A DNA stretch of 64,000 nt from Hymenobacter lucidus (GTDB taxonomy: Bacteria; Bacteroidota; Bacteroidia; Cytophagales; Hymenobacteraceae). A program made the translations under genes and the position numbers. Position 1 is the stretch's first letter. Every line of letters starts with the position of its first letter. The stretch covers positions 186,001 through 250,000 of the forward strand of contig NZ_JAJADR010000002.1 of the NCBI RefSeq assembly GCF_020447265.1, read 5' to 3'. Below the pieces are notes generated by a model. It did no database searches. It saw only the letters and a program-made list of their open reading frames with translations, and had not been told where the DNA came from. This document shows, in pieces, positions 32,016 to 41,794 of the stretch.

Positions 32016-34844
32016 ATGACTTTACTCCGCTCCGTATGGCCCAACTTGTTTCGACGGAAGTGGCTTTCCGGCAGCCAGCAATGGGGCGGATGCTTTAGTA
32101 TGTTATTGGCGCTGGCTTTGCTGCTGCATAGCTGCCAACCAGCGGAGCCGGCGCCCACTTACCGCATTGGCTTCTCACAGTGCACAATGGGCGACGCTTG
32201 GCGTCAGGCCATGCTGGCGGGCATGAAAAAGGAGTTGAGCTTTTACCCTGAAGTGAGCTTCCGGATGAAGGACGCCCACGACGACAGTCGCCTGCAACGC
32301 CAGCAAATCCGGGAGTTTTTGCGCGAGAAAATCGATTTGCTGATTGTATCAGCCAATGAGGCTGAGCCGATTACACCTATTGTCGAGGAAGCTTTCAACC
32401 GGGGCATCCCGGTGATAATTCTGGACCGGCGCACCACATCCAAACTTTATACGGCCTACGTAGGCGGCAACAACCTGGAAGTGGGCCAGGCCGCCGGCAA
32501 CTACGTGGGCAGCTTGCTGCGGGGCCGGGGCCAGGTGCTGGAGGTGCTGGGCGCCCCCGGAGCGTCCCCGGCCGTCGACCGGCACCAGGGCTTTGTACAA
32601 GCTCTGGCCGCCTACCCCGGCGTGCAGCTTGCTGCCCAGCTGCACGGCGACTGGAAGCGGCCCTCGGTAATACAGCACCTGCCCGCTCTGCTGCGCCGGC
32701 ACCCGGAAGTTGATCTAATTTTTGCGCATAATGACCGGATGGCGCTGGGCGCTTACCAAGTGTGTAAGCAGTTGGGCCTCGACCACCGTATTCGGGTGAT
32801 TGGGGTGGATGGGCTGTCGGGGCCGCACGGGGGTATTCAGTTCGTGGAAGACGGTATTCTGAGCGCCACGCTGCTGTATCCGCCGGGCGGGGAAGAAGCC
32901 ATCCGGGTGGCCATGAAGATTCTGCGCAAGGAAGCCTACGCCAAGGAAAATACGCTCAGCACCATGGTTATCGACTCGACCAATGTGCTGACCATGAAGC
33001 TGCAAACCGAGAAGCTGGCCGGACAGCAGCAGGATATTCAGCGGCAGCAGCAGCTCTTGCAGCAGCAGCGCGACACCTATGCCAGTCAGCAAACGGTGCT
33101 GTATGTGCTGGCGGCGGCGCTGCTGGGCGCGGCCGGTTTGGGGCTGCTGGTATGGCGGGCGTTTCGGGCCAACCGCCGCATCAACCGGCAGTTGGGCGAG
33201 CAGAACCGGGAGATACTCTCGCAACGCAACCAGATCCAGGAATTCGCGGAGCGGGCCAAAGTGGAAACCGAGGCCAAGCTGCGCTTCTTCACCAACTTCT
33301 CGCACGAGCTGCGCACCCCACTCACGCTTATTCTGGGGCCGGTGGAGGAAATGCTGAGCAGCGGCCCCTCCCTCCCCCCGGCCCAGCGCCACGACCTGGG
33401 CTTAATCCGGCGCAACGCCCAGCGCCTGCTGCAACTGGTAAATCAGCTCATGGATTTTCGCAAGATTGACGTGGGCAAGATGCCGGTGCGGGCCGCCGAG
33501 GGCAACTTAGTGGCTTTCGTGCGCGAAATCATGGACGTGTTTGAGCGGCCCGCCCGGCAGCGCGGCATCAGTCTGCGCTTTTTACCCGCCGAGCCCGGCA
33601 TCCTAATCTGGTTCGACGGCAATATTCTGGATAAGGTGTTTTTCAACCTACTCAGCAACGCCCTCAAGTTTACGCCCGACCGGGGCCAGATTACCGTCAG
33701 CATTCAGCGCGTGCCAGCCGAGCACACGGTGCGGGTGAGCGTGGAAGACACCGGGGCCGGCATTTCGGAAGCCGACAAGGCCCACATCTTTGAGTGGTTT
33801 TACCAAGGGCAGCAGTCGGTAGCCAAGGGCTCGGGCATGGGACTGGCGCTGGCGCTGGGCCTCACCCGTCTGCACCAGGGGCAGCTTACGTTCACGAGTC
33901 AGCCAGGGCAGGGCAGCACGTTTGTGGTCACGCTGCCGGAGGTGCTGCCGCAGGCCCTTACCACGCAGGCAGCCGGGCCGGTGCTGCCTTCGGCCGCCTT
34001 TGCTATTGACGAGGACGCCGTGGGTACTCAGCCCCTGGCCGCTGCCGATTCATTCGACACCGGGCCGGTAGCCAGCAGCGAGGCGCTGGTGCTCGTTATT
34101 GAGGACAACCCCGACGTCAACGCCTTTCTGGTGCAGAAGCTACGGCCCCATTTTCAGGTGAGTACGGCCGCCGATGGGGAAAACGGGCTGCGAATGGCCG
34201 CCGAAGCCATTCCCGATCTTATCATCTGCGACGTAATGCTGCCGGGCATCAGCGGGCTGGCCGTGGTGGCCCAGCTCAAGGAAGATTGGCGCACCTCGCA
34301 CATTCCGGTAGTGCTGCTCACGGCCCGCAGTGCGCCCGAGCAGCAGGTAGAAGGCGTGCAAACCGGGGCCGACCTGTATTTGACCAAGCCCTTCAACCCG
34401 GCCTTTCTGCTGGAGAGCGTGCGTACCCTGCTGGCCAACCGCGCCCGGCAGCGGGAGCATTTCCGCCGCCAGCTGAGTGTGGACACGGCCACGGTGGCCC
34501 CGCAACGCGTGGACCAAAAGTTCCTGGCCGACCTCACGGCTATTGTGGAAGCCAACCTGAGTCGCTCGGAGCTGAGCGTGGAGGATATTGGCCGCAGCCT
34601 GGGTATTTCGCGGGTGCAGCTCTACCGCAAAGTGAAGGCCGTGCTGGGCACGGGTGTCACCGATTTCATTCAGGGCATCCGGCTTACTAAGGCCCGCCAG
34701 CTGCTGCTCGACGACGAGCTGACCATTGCCGAAGTAGCCTACCAATTGGGCTTCTCCTCCCCTTCCTATTTCTCGACCAGTTTCAAGGCCCGCTACCAGG
34801 TGTCGCCCTCCGAGTTCCGGGCGCTGCATACTACTGCCGGATAA
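32016..34844 (+). CDS. Hybrid two-component system regulator with sugar-binding periplasmic domain (fructan-type)
   Basis: 942-residue one-protein two-component system. Order: N-terminal anchor with possible lipobox (LLHSC, Cys40); LacI/ribose-binding-type periplasmic domain (about 48-325; TYRIGFSQC, AHNDRMALGAYQ, VIGVDGLSG); membrane helix 361-380; HisKA with His430 (FTNFSHELRTPL); HATPase (NLLSNALKFTPD, DTGAGIS, GSGMGLALA); receiver (VIEDNPDVN, DVMLPG, KPF); C-terminal AraC HTH (about 835-940, ending SSPSYFSTSFKARYQVSPSEFR). The domain order and periplasmic-binding sensor match BT1754 of Bacteroides thetaiotaomicron, which binds fructose; the GH32, fructokinase and SusCD genes that follow support the same role here. 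It should activate them. Confidence 0.9.
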   Translation: MTLLRSVWPNLFRRKWLSGSQQWGGCFSMLLALALLLHSCQPAEPAPTYRIGFSQCTMGDAWRQAMLAGMKKELSFYPEVSFRMKDAHDDSRLQRQQIREFLREKIDLLIVSANEAEPITPIVEEAFNRGIPVIILDRRTTSKLYTAYVGGNNLEVGQAAGNYVGSLLRGRGQVLEVLGAPGASPAVDRHQGFVQALAAYPGVQLAAQLHGDWKRPSVIQHLPALLRRHPEVDLIFAHNDRMALGAYQVCKQLGLDHRIRVIGVDGLSGPHGGIQFVEDGILSATLLYPPGGEEAIRVAMKILRKEAYAKENTLSTMVIDSTNVLTMKLQTEKLAGQQQDIQRQQQLLQQQRDTYASQQTVLYVLAAALLGAAGLGLLVWRAFRANRRINRQLGEQNREILSQRNQIQEFAERAKVETEAKLRFFTNFSHELRTPLTLILGPVEEMLSSGPSLPPAQRHDLGLIRRNAQRLLQLVNQLMDFRKIDVGKMPVRAAEGNLVAFVREIMDVFERPARQRGISLRFLPAEPGILIWFDGNILDKVFFNLLSNALKFTPDRGQITVSIQRVPAEHTVRVSVEDTGAGISEADKAHIFEWFYQGQQSVAKGSGMGLALALGLTRLHQGQLTFTSQPGQGSTFVVTLPEVLPQALTTQAAGPVLPSAAFAIDEDAVGTQPLAAADSFDTGPVASSEALVLVIEDNPDVNAFLVQKLRPHFQVSTAADGENGLRMAAEAIPDLIICDVMLPGISGLAVVAQLKEDWRTSHIPVVLLTARSAPEQQVEGVQTGADLYLTKPFNPAFLLESVRTLLANRARQREHFRRQLSVDTATVAPQRVDQKFLADLTAIVEANLSRSELSVEDIGRSLGISRVQLYRKVKAVLGTGVTDFIQGIRLTKARQLLLDDELTIAEVAYQLGFSSPSYFSTSFKARYQVSPSEFRALHTTAG

Positions 34845-34861
34845 GGGAAAGCCCTGAAGCT

Positions 34862-34909
34862 AAAAGCTTGTTCGCCTTCTCAGATGAGGAGGGGAACAAG
34901 CTTTTTAGT
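34862..34909 (+). terminator. Intrinsic terminator of the hybrid sensor gene
   Basis: AAAAGCTTGTTC pairs with GAACAAGCTTTTT around a 20-nt loop, T-rich tail. Confidence 0.8.
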
Positions 34910-34980
34910 TTTTAGCTCAAGGCTCCATATGCTGGCCTTAGACCCATGTATCATTTCTTGAAATCAGGTATCAATACTGA

Positions 34981-35010
34981 AAGCCGGGCCAATACAGCCC
35001 GGCTATTTTT
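34981..35010 (+). terminator. Second hairpin terminator before susC
   Basis: AGCCGGGC paired with GCCCGGCT around a 7-nt loop, followed by ATTTTT. Together with the first hairpin it separates the regulator from susC in the 415-bp gap 34845-35259. Confidence 0.7.
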
Positions 35011-35185
35011 ATATACAAAATTCTTATAAACAACACCTTACGATCAAAGCAGGTTATGAATCAATTCTTTAACTATTTGAACGAATAGAGTACGCGCCAC
35101 CGGCCGTTTGCCCGCCACCTTTGAGCAGCAATCCGGGGAGGCCGTGGGCAGACTAACTCATGTAGCCCCGCTGCCGGCCCGCCAT

Positions 35186-35199
35186 TGCAAACGTTTGCA
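35186..35199. promoter_or_regulatory. TGCAAACGTTTGCA palindrome upstream of susC (LacI-type operator-like)
   Basis: Perfect 14-bp palindrome with central CG, the style bound by LacI/GalR-family proteins, 61 bp before the susC ATG. The hybrid sensor is expected to bind its own target here through AraC-type sites, so this palindrome would be an additional input. Binding protein unknown. Confidence 0.5.
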
Positions 35200-35259
35200 G
35201 CCTGGCCACTCTCCCGCCGGGCCCGCGCCTTTCTATTCGCTCCTAACCCACCAACTCCC

Positions 35260-38200
35260 ATGAAACAACGAGTACCAACCCTGCGCCGGGCCATGGCCGC
35301 GACGCTGCTCACGACCCTGCCGCTGGCCGCTGTTGAGCCAGCACAGGCCGCCGCCGCCGCCGCTGAAATCAGCGCCCGCCAACTGGCCGATACCAAGATC
35401 AGTGGCCGCGTAACGGATGAGAAAGGCGAAGGAATGCCCGGCGTGACGGTAGTAGTAAAGGGCACCACCAACGGCATTTCTACCGACCCCGATGGCCGGT
35501 TTACCCTCACCGTGCCCGACGGTGCCACACTGGTGGTTTCGTCGGTGGGCTTTCTGACCCAGGAAGTAGCCGTGGCCGGCCGCACCGACCTCAGCATCCG
35601 GCTGCTGCCCGACGCCAAGGCGCTGGATGAAGTAGTCGTGACCGGCTACCAAGTGCAGCGCAAGGCCGACCTAACCGGCGCGGTGGCCGTCATCAAAACC
35701 GACGAAATCAAGGATATGGCTTCCAACGACGTGACCCGCAACCTGCAGGGTCGCGTGCCGGGCGTGCAGATTACGACCGACGGCGCCCCAGGCAGCGCGG
35801 CTACCGTCCGGATTCGCGGTATCGGTACGCTCGGCAACAACGACCCGCTCTACGTTATCGACGGCATCCCGACCAAGGAAGGCATCAACCAGATCAACCA
35901 AAACGACATCGAGAGTATTCAGGTGCTCAAGGATGCCTCGGCGGCCAGCATCTACGGTTCCCGGGCCGGCAACGGGGTGATTATCATCACGACCAAAAAG
36001 GCCAAGAAAGGCGCCACCCGGGTTAATTTCTCGACCTTCTTCACGGTGCAGAAGCCGGGGCCTAACATCGAGCTACTCAACACCCTGGACTACGGCCGCG
36101 TGTATTGGCAGGCCAAAACCAACGACGGCGGCACGCCCGCGCTGCCTTACTACACTTTCCAGAGCCATTTAGGCCCCGATGGGCGGCCGGTGCTGGACGG
36201 CGTGGGCACCACCGAGTTTATCGACGCGGAGAAAACTATGCGGGCCGCCGACACTGACTGGTTCAAGGAAACCCAGCAGAACGCCCTGATTCAGAGCTAC
36301 AACCTGGACGTGAGCAGCGGCGGGGAACGGGGCGGGGCGCTGTTTTCGGTGAACTACTACCAGAACACGGGCACGCTCAAATATTCGGGCTTCGACCGGA
36401 TGACGGCCCGCCTCAACTCGGACTATAACTTCCTGGACGGCAAGCTGAAAGTGGGCGAAAACCTGACCCTGGTGAAGTCGGAGCGGGCCGAGTTTGACCT
36501 GAACCTGGTGCGCGACCGGACCACGCAGCTGCCCAGCATCGTGCCGGTGCATACTGTAGACGGCGTGGGCTGGGGCGGGCCGGTGGCCGGTATGAGTGAC
36601 CGGGACAACCCGCTGCGCCTGCTGGCTGACAACCAGCAGAACCGCTCGAACACCGGCCGGGCCTTCGGCAACGTCTTTGCCGACGCCGAAATCATCAAGG
36701 GCCTGCACCTGCGCAGCAGCTTCGGCATCGACTACAGCATCTACCGGTTTCGCCAGATTTACAAGACCTACAAGGCCGGCTTTTTGTCGGAGCAGAACAA
36801 CCGGGTGACCAACAACGAGCGGTTCTGGGGCAACTGGGTGTGGCAGAACACGCTGAGCTACAACCTGCTGCTGGCCGACAAGCACCAGCTCGACTTTCTA
36901 GTCGGCGCTGAGCGCATCAGCTACTACGACGAGAGCAGCTACGCCTCGCGCACCAACTTCGCCAGCGAAGACCCCGACTACGCCTACCTCGACGGGGGCG
37001 CGGCCAACAAGGACAACGGCGGCGGGGCTACGGCCTACCGGCTGGCGTCCACGTTCGGCAAGATCAACTACTCCTTCGCCGATAAGTACCTGCTCTCGGG
37101 CACCTTGCGGCGCGACGGTTCCTCGCGCTTCGGCCAGGACAACCGCTTCGGCGTGTTTCCGGCGGTGTCGGGCGGCTGGCGGCTAAGCGAGGAAACCTTC
37201 GTAAAAAACACCGTACCCACCTTCTCCGACCTGAAGCTGCGCGCCGGCTGGGGCCAGACCGGCAACCAGGACATTGCCAACTTCGCCTCCCGGGGCCTCT
37301 ACCAGAGCCTGCTGGGCACCATCGACCCCAACTTCGAGTATGACCGGGGCACGGCCTACGACATCTACGGCAACGACACCAACCTGCCCTCGGGCTACCG
37401 GCGCTTTCAGCGGCCCAACCCCGGCCTGAAGTGGGAAACCACCACCCAGACCAACTTGGGCGTCGACTTCGGCCTGCTCGACAACAAGCTGTCGGGCTCG
37501 GTAGACTACTTCGTGAAGGATAGCAAGGACATTCTGGTGAACCTGCCCTACCTGGCCGTGGTAGGCGAAGGTGGTGACCAATTCGTGAACGGGGCCTCCA
37601 TCCAAAACAGAGGCTGGGAGTTTCTGCTCGGCTACCAGAGCGAGCTGAAAAACGGGCTGACCTACAGCATCACCGGCAACCTCTCGACCTACCGCAACGA
37701 GCTGACGTTTCTGCCCGCCGAGGTAATCAACGCTTACGGCGGCAACGGACAGGACGTTACCCGCCTGGGCCACTCCATCAATGCCGTGTATGGCTACGTG
37801 GCCGACGGGCTTTATCAGAACGAGGGTGAGGTGGCCGCTCACGCCACGCAAACTGGCGCGGCGCCCGGCCGCATCCGCTACAAAGACCTCAACAACGACG
37901 GCAAAGTCGACAACTTCGACCAGACCTGGATTACGGAAGGCGTGCCCGATTTCAGCTACGGCCTCAACCTGGGCGCGGGCTTCAAGGGCTTCGATCTGCA
38001 GATTTTCCTGCAGGGCGTGCAGGGCATCTACTCCTTCAACAACGCCAAGTTCCGCACCGACTTTGCCTCCATTGCCTCCAATGAAAACTGGGGCACCCGC
38101 CTGCTCGACGCCTGGACGCCCACCAATTCCGGCTCCACCATTCCGGCCGCTACGCTGCTGAACACCAACAACGAAGGCCGCGCCTCTACCTACTTCATCG

Positions 38201-38421
38201 AAAACTCCTCCTACCTAAAGCTGCGCAACCTGCAGTTGGGCTACACGGTGCCGGCCAGCCTCACCGGCCGCTACAAGCTGCAGGGCGTGCGGGTATATGT
38301 GCAAGGCCAGAACTTCTTCACCATCAAGAGTAAGGAGTTCACCGGCGCCGACCCCGAAGTAACCAACTACCAGTACCCGATTCCGCGCATTTTCACCGCC
38401 GGCCTCAACGTTTCCTTCTAA
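35260..38421 (+). CDS. SusC/RagA-type TonB-linked outer-membrane glycan transporter
   Basis: 1053-residue outer-membrane importer. ATG at 35260 gives a signal peptide ending AQA; an upstream codon at 35185 lies on the operator-like palindrome. Carboxypeptidase-regulatory-like domain: KISGRVTDEKGEGMPGVTVV. SusC signature: LDEVVVTGYQVQRKADLTGA, then plug motifs RVPGVQI, VRIRGIGTLGNNDPLYVIDG and IESIQVLKDASAASIYGSRA. The barrel ends in Phe (GLNVSF). It pairs with the SusD gene 23 bp downstream to bind and import oligosaccharides, probably fructans judging by neighbours. Confidence 0.95.
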   Translation: MKQRVPTLRRAMAATLLTTLPLAAVEPAQAAAAAAEISARQLADTKISGRVTDEKGEGMPGVTVVVKGTTNGISTDPDGRFTLTVPDGATLVVSSVGFLTQEVAVAGRTDLSIRLLPDAKALDEVVVTGYQVQRKADLTGAVAVIKTDEIKDMASNDVTRNLQGRVPGVQITTDGAPGSAATVRIRGIGTLGNNDPLYVIDGIPTKEGINQINQNDIESIQVLKDASAASIYGSRAGNGVIIITTKKAKKGATRVNFSTFFTVQKPGPNIELLNTLDYGRVYWQAKTNDGGTPALPYYTFQSHLGPDGRPVLDGVGTTEFIDAEKTMRAADTDWFKETQQNALIQSYNLDVSSGGERGGALFSVNYYQNTGTLKYSGFDRMTARLNSDYNFLDGKLKVGENLTLVKSERAEFDLNLVRDRTTQLPSIVPVHTVDGVGWGGPVAGMSDRDNPLRLLADNQQNRSNTGRAFGNVFADAEIIKGLHLRSSFGIDYSIYRFRQIYKTYKAGFLSEQNNRVTNNERFWGNWVWQNTLSYNLLLADKHQLDFLVGAERISYYDESSYASRTNFASEDPDYAYLDGGAANKDNGGGATAYRLASTFGKINYSFADKYLLSGTLRRDGSSRFGQDNRFGVFPAVSGGWRLSEETFVKNTVPTFSDLKLRAGWGQTGNQDIANFASRGLYQSLLGTIDPNFEYDRGTAYDIYGNDTNLPSGYRRFQRPNPGLKWETTTQTNLGVDFGLLDNKLSGSVDYFVKDSKDILVNLPYLAVVGEGGDQFVNGASIQNRGWEFLLGYQSELKNGLTYSITGNLSTYRNELTFLPAEVINAYGGNGQDVTRLGHSINAVYGYVADGLYQNEGEVAAHATQTGAAPGRIRYKDLNNDGKVDNFDQTWITEGVPDFSYGLNLGAGFKGFDLQIFLQGVQGIYSFNNAKFRTDFASIASNENWGTRLLDAWTPTNSGSTIPAATLLNTNNEGRASTYFIENSSYLKLRNLQLGYTVPASLTGRYKLQGVRVYVQGQNFFTIKSKEFTGADPEVTNYQYPIPRIFTAGLNVSF

Positions 38422-38444
38422 CCACGCGCTAGTCTCCAATTCCC

Positions 38445-40160
38445 ATGAAATTCTTCAAATCCAGCATTCTGGCGCTTTCGCTGCTTGGCCTCTCAGTGAG
38501 CTGCAACGATAAGGACTTTCTCGACGTGCAGCCCATCGGGGCGTTGAGCGACGAGCAGCTCAACTCGCCGGCCAACATCGACAAGCAGGTTATTGCCGCT
38601 TACTCCCAGCTCGGCAACGACGTGTACCGCGCCCCCTACACCAGCATGTGGCCCTACGGCAACGTGCGCGGCGGCGACGCCTACAAGGGCGGCAACGGCA
38701 CGGCCGACGTGGACGCGTTTCACTTCTACGAAACCTTTACCTTCAACCGCGTCGACGTGGGCAACACCGACGAGCTGTGGTTTCTGATTTACATCGGCAT
38801 TTCGCGCTGCAACGACGCGCTACGCCGCCTCAACGCCGTGGATGCCACGGCTATGCCCACCAAGGCCGTGCGTCAGGGCGAGGTACGCTTCCTGCGCGGG
38901 CACTACTATTTCCTGCTCAAGGAGTTGTTTAAGCGCGTGCCCTACATCGACGAAACCGTGCCCACCGACCAGTACGCTACTGTTTCGAACGTGGCGCTGA
39001 GCAACGACGAGCTGTGGACCAAGCTGGCCGACGACTTCCGCTTTGCCGTGGCCAACCTGCCCGATAACCAGCCCGAAATTGGGCGGGCCAATAAGGCGGC
39101 GGCCCGGGCTTACCTGGCCAAAACCCTGCTCTACCAGGCCTACGTGCAGAACGACGCCCACGCGGTAACCAGCATCGACGCGGCCAGGCTGCAGGAAGTG
39201 GTAACGCTCTGCGACCAGGTAATTCCGAAGCACGCGCTGCACCCCGACTTTGCCACCAACTTCCTGACTGCAGGCGACAATGGCTCGGAGTCGGTGTTTG
39301 CCATCCAGTTTTCGCGCAACGACGGCACGCCCAAGGGCCGCACCCAACGCGGCAACGAGCTGAGCTACCCCATGAACCCCGACTACGGCTGCTGCGGCTT
39401 TCACCAGCCCAGCCAGAACCTGGTCAACGCCTTCAAGACCGACGCGCAGGGTCTGCCGCTGTTTGCCACCTTCAACAACGCGGACCTGACCACCCCGGCC
39501 GACTTCCAGAACAACACCGTGGACCCGCGCCTCGACCACACGGTAGCCATTCCGAGCCATCCCTACAAGTACGCGCCCACGTTCGTGTTTGAAACTTCCT
39601 GGCTGCGCGACCAGAACACCTACGGCGTGTATATGTCGATGAAGGAAAACGTGCTGCCCTCCGACCCGAGCTTTCAGAAAACGCCGCCGTTTATGAGCTC
39701 CTCCAAAAACTGGGCGCTGATCCGGCTGGCCGACGTGCTGCTCTGGAAGGCCGAGGCCCTGATTGAGCTCAACCGCGCCGCCGAAGCCCGGCCCCTCATC
39801 AACCAGATCAGGGCGCGGGCTCAGAAAAGCACCGCCCGCCTCAAAAACGCCGCCGGCGCCGGCATTTCCAACTACCTCATCGGCGAATACCCGGCTGCCA
39901 ACTGGACCCAGGACTACGCCCGCCAGGCCCTGCGCTACGAGCGGCGGATGGAGTTTGCCATGGAAGGCTTCCGCTTCTTCGACCTGGTGCGCTGGGGCAT
40001 TGCCGGCGACTACCTGAACGCTTACTTCGACAAGGAAAAAGCCAAGCGCCAGTACCTGCGCGACGCCCGCTTCACCAAGGGCCGCGACGAATACCTGCCC
40101 ATTCCGCTCAACCAGATCAACTTCAGCAAAGGCGTCTACAAGCAGAATCCGGGCTGGTAG
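38445..40160 (+). CDS. SusD/RagB-type glycan-binding lipoprotein
   Basis: 571-residue surface lipoprotein capping the SusC barrel. Lipobox LSVSC with Cys20; TPR-rich SusD fold with NDKDFLDVQPIGALSDEQL, RGHYYFLLKELFKRVPYI, NKAAARAYLAKTLLYQAYV and C-terminal ALRYERRMEFAMEGFRFFDLVRWG, the standard SusD end motif. Starts 23 bp after susC. A long inverted repeat begins 3 bp after its stop. Confidence 0.95.
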   Translation: MKFFKSSILALSLLGLSVSCNDKDFLDVQPIGALSDEQLNSPANIDKQVIAAYSQLGNDVYRAPYTSMWPYGNVRGGDAYKGGNGTADVDAFHFYETFTFNRVDVGNTDELWFLIYIGISRCNDALRRLNAVDATAMPTKAVRQGEVRFLRGHYYFLLKELFKRVPYIDETVPTDQYATVSNVALSNDELWTKLADDFRFAVANLPDNQPEIGRANKAAARAYLAKTLLYQAYVQNDAHAVTSIDAARLQEVVTLCDQVIPKHALHPDFATNFLTAGDNGSESVFAIQFSRNDGTPKGRTQRGNELSYPMNPDYGCCGFHQPSQNLVNAFKTDAQGLPLFATFNNADLTTPADFQNNTVDPRLDHTVAIPSHPYKYAPTFVFETSWLRDQNTYGVYMSMKENVLPSDPSFQKTPPFMSSSKNWALIRLADVLLWKAEALIELNRAAEARPLINQIRARAQKSTARLKNAAGAGISNYLIGEYPAANWTQDYARQALRYERRMEFAMEGFRFFDLVRWGIAGDYLNAYFDKEKAKRQYLRDARFTKGRDEYLPIPLNQINFSKGVYKQNPGW

Positions 40161-40163
40161 TTC

Positions 40164-40306
40164 GCCTCACCCCTAGCCCCTCTCCGAAAAAGGAGAGGGG
40201 AACTAGCTTTTAGTCTTATTCTTTTCAGTTCCGCACCTACCAGACTAGCTCTAACAACTAGCTAGTTCCCCCTCTCCTTTTCGGAGAGGGGGCTAGGGGG
40301 TGAGGC
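40164..40306. repeat. Long inverted repeat (CCCCTCTCC family) after susD
   Basis: Arms begin GCCTCACCCCTAGCCCCTC and end with its near-complement; each half contains a smaller hairpin CCCTCTCCnnnnnnGGAGAGGG. Fills the gap between susD and the sugar porter gene. Related copies at 18769-19034 and 62373-62504. Confidence 0.88.
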
Positions 40307-40330
40307 GCACGGCAACGAATTACATTTCTA

Positions 40331-41665
40331 ATGAAAAACAGCAACGTCTTTTTCTGGTCCTTGGTCGTGGCGCTGGGGGGCTTCCTCTTCGGCTTCGATA
40401 CGGCCGTAATTTCCGGAGCCGAGAAGGCCATTCAGCAGCTCTGGCAGCTGAGCGCCGTGGAGCACGGCTTCACCATTGCCATTGCCCTAATTGGCACCGT
40501 GTTCGGAGCTATTTTCGGCGGTATTCCTTCGGATAAATTTGGCCGCCGCCAGACGCTCATCGGCATTGCCGTGCTCTACCTAGTATCGGCGGTGGGCGCG
40601 GCCGTGACGTCGAACTGGATTCTGTTCATGCTTTTCCGGTTTCTGGGCGGGCTGGGCGTAGGCGCCTCGTCGGTGACGGCCCCGCTCTACATTTCTGAAG
40701 TCTCGCCAGCCGCCAAGCGGGGCCGGATGGTGGCTATGTTTCAGTTCAACATCGTGTTCGGCATTCTGACGGCCTACCTTTCTAACTACCTGCTGACCGG
40801 CGTAGGCGAAAATGACTGGCGCTGGATGCTGGGCGTGCAGGCCTTCCCGGCCCTGGCGTTTTTCCTGCTGCTGTTCCGGGTGCCCGAAAGTCCGCGCTGG
40901 CTGCTGGGCCAGGGCCGCGTGGAGGAAGGCCGCGCCATCATGCACCGCATCAGCCCCGATACTGCCGACGCCGAGGTAACCACCATCCTGACCAGCAACG
41001 CGGCCGACGAAGCGGCCGGTGGCGAGTCGCTGTTTGCGCGCCAGTACCGCACGCCGGTGCTGCTGGCGGTGCTGTTTGCGGTGTTCAACCAGGTTTCGGG
41101 CATCAACGCCATTATCTACTATGCCCCGCGCATCTTCGAAATGACCGGCCTGGGCAAAGGCTCGGCCCTGCTCTCGTCGGCCGGTATCGGGCTGGTCAAC
41201 TTTCTCTTCACGCTGCTGGCCATGAACTTCATCGACCGGTTTGGCCGCCGCAAGCTCATGCTTATCGGCTCCTTCGGCCTCATTGCCACGCTAGGCCTGG
41301 TGGCCCGCTCCTTTTACTCCCAGGATTTCAGCGAGCTGAATGGCATGCTGGTACCGGTGCTGCTCTTCGTCTACATTGCCTTTTTCGCCTTTTCGCAGGG
41401 GGCCGTTATCTGGGTGTTCATCTCCGAAATTTTCCCCAACACGGTGCGGGCCAAGGGCCAGGCGCTAGGCTCCTCTACCCACTGGGTGCTGGCCGCCATT
41501 ATTGCCTTTGCTTTCCCCTACTTCGCCGAGAAGCTCGGCGGCGGCCACACCTTTCTGTTTTTCTGCTCGATGATGGTGCTGCAGCTGATTTTCGTGTGGC
41601 GCTTCATGCCCGAAACCAAAGGCACCAGCTTGGAGCAGTTGGAAAAAACGCTCGTTGTGCATTAA
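40331..41665 (+). CDS. MFS sugar porter (probable fructose/glucose importer)
   Basis: 444-residue inner-membrane sugar transporter with twelve hydrophobic segments. Sugar-porter signatures: GGFLFGFDTAVISGA (TM1), DKFGRRQTL (loop 2-3), PESPRWLLGQGR, NQVSGINAIIYYAPRIFE (TM7, QxxSGxNxxxYY) and PETKGTSLEQLE. Position between SusCD and fructokinase suggests fructose import, as with the BT1758 transporter of the B. thetaiotaomicron fructan locus. ATG at 40331, 24 bp after the palindrome ends. Confidence 0.93.
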   Translation: MKNSNVFFWSLVVALGGFLFGFDTAVISGAEKAIQQLWQLSAVEHGFTIAIALIGTVFGAIFGGIPSDKFGRRQTLIGIAVLYLVSAVGAAVTSNWILFMLFRFLGGLGVGASSVTAPLYISEVSPAAKRGRMVAMFQFNIVFGILTAYLSNYLLTGVGENDWRWMLGVQAFPALAFFLLLFRVPESPRWLLGQGRVEEGRAIMHRISPDTADAEVTTILTSNAADEAAGGESLFARQYRTPVLLAVLFAVFNQVSGINAIIYYAPRIFEMTGLGKGSALLSSAGIGLVNFLFTLLAMNFIDRFGRRKLMLIGSFGLIATLGLVARSFYSQDFSELNGMLVPVLLFVYIAFFAFSQGAVIWVFISEIFPNTVRAKGQALGSSTHWVLAAIIAFAFPYFAEKLGGGHTFLFFCSMMVLQLIFVWRFMPETKGTSLEQLEKTLVVH

Positions 41666-41678
41666 ATCTAGCCAGTCC

Positions 41679-41772
41679 GTCATGCTGAGCTTGTCGAAGC
41701 ATCTTTAACGCTTCGTTGCCACAGTAATTAAGTAGCACTGTGGTAGAGATGCTTCGACAAGCTCAGCATGAC
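41679..41772. repeat. 26-bp perfect inverted repeat (GTCATGCTGAGC family)
   Basis: Arms 41679-41704 and 41747-41772 are exact reverse complements. The core is shared with the 26360 element. It lies between the sugar porter and fructokinase genes. Confidence 0.92.
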
Positions 41773-41794
41773 GTTCTCCTAACTCTACGTTCTC

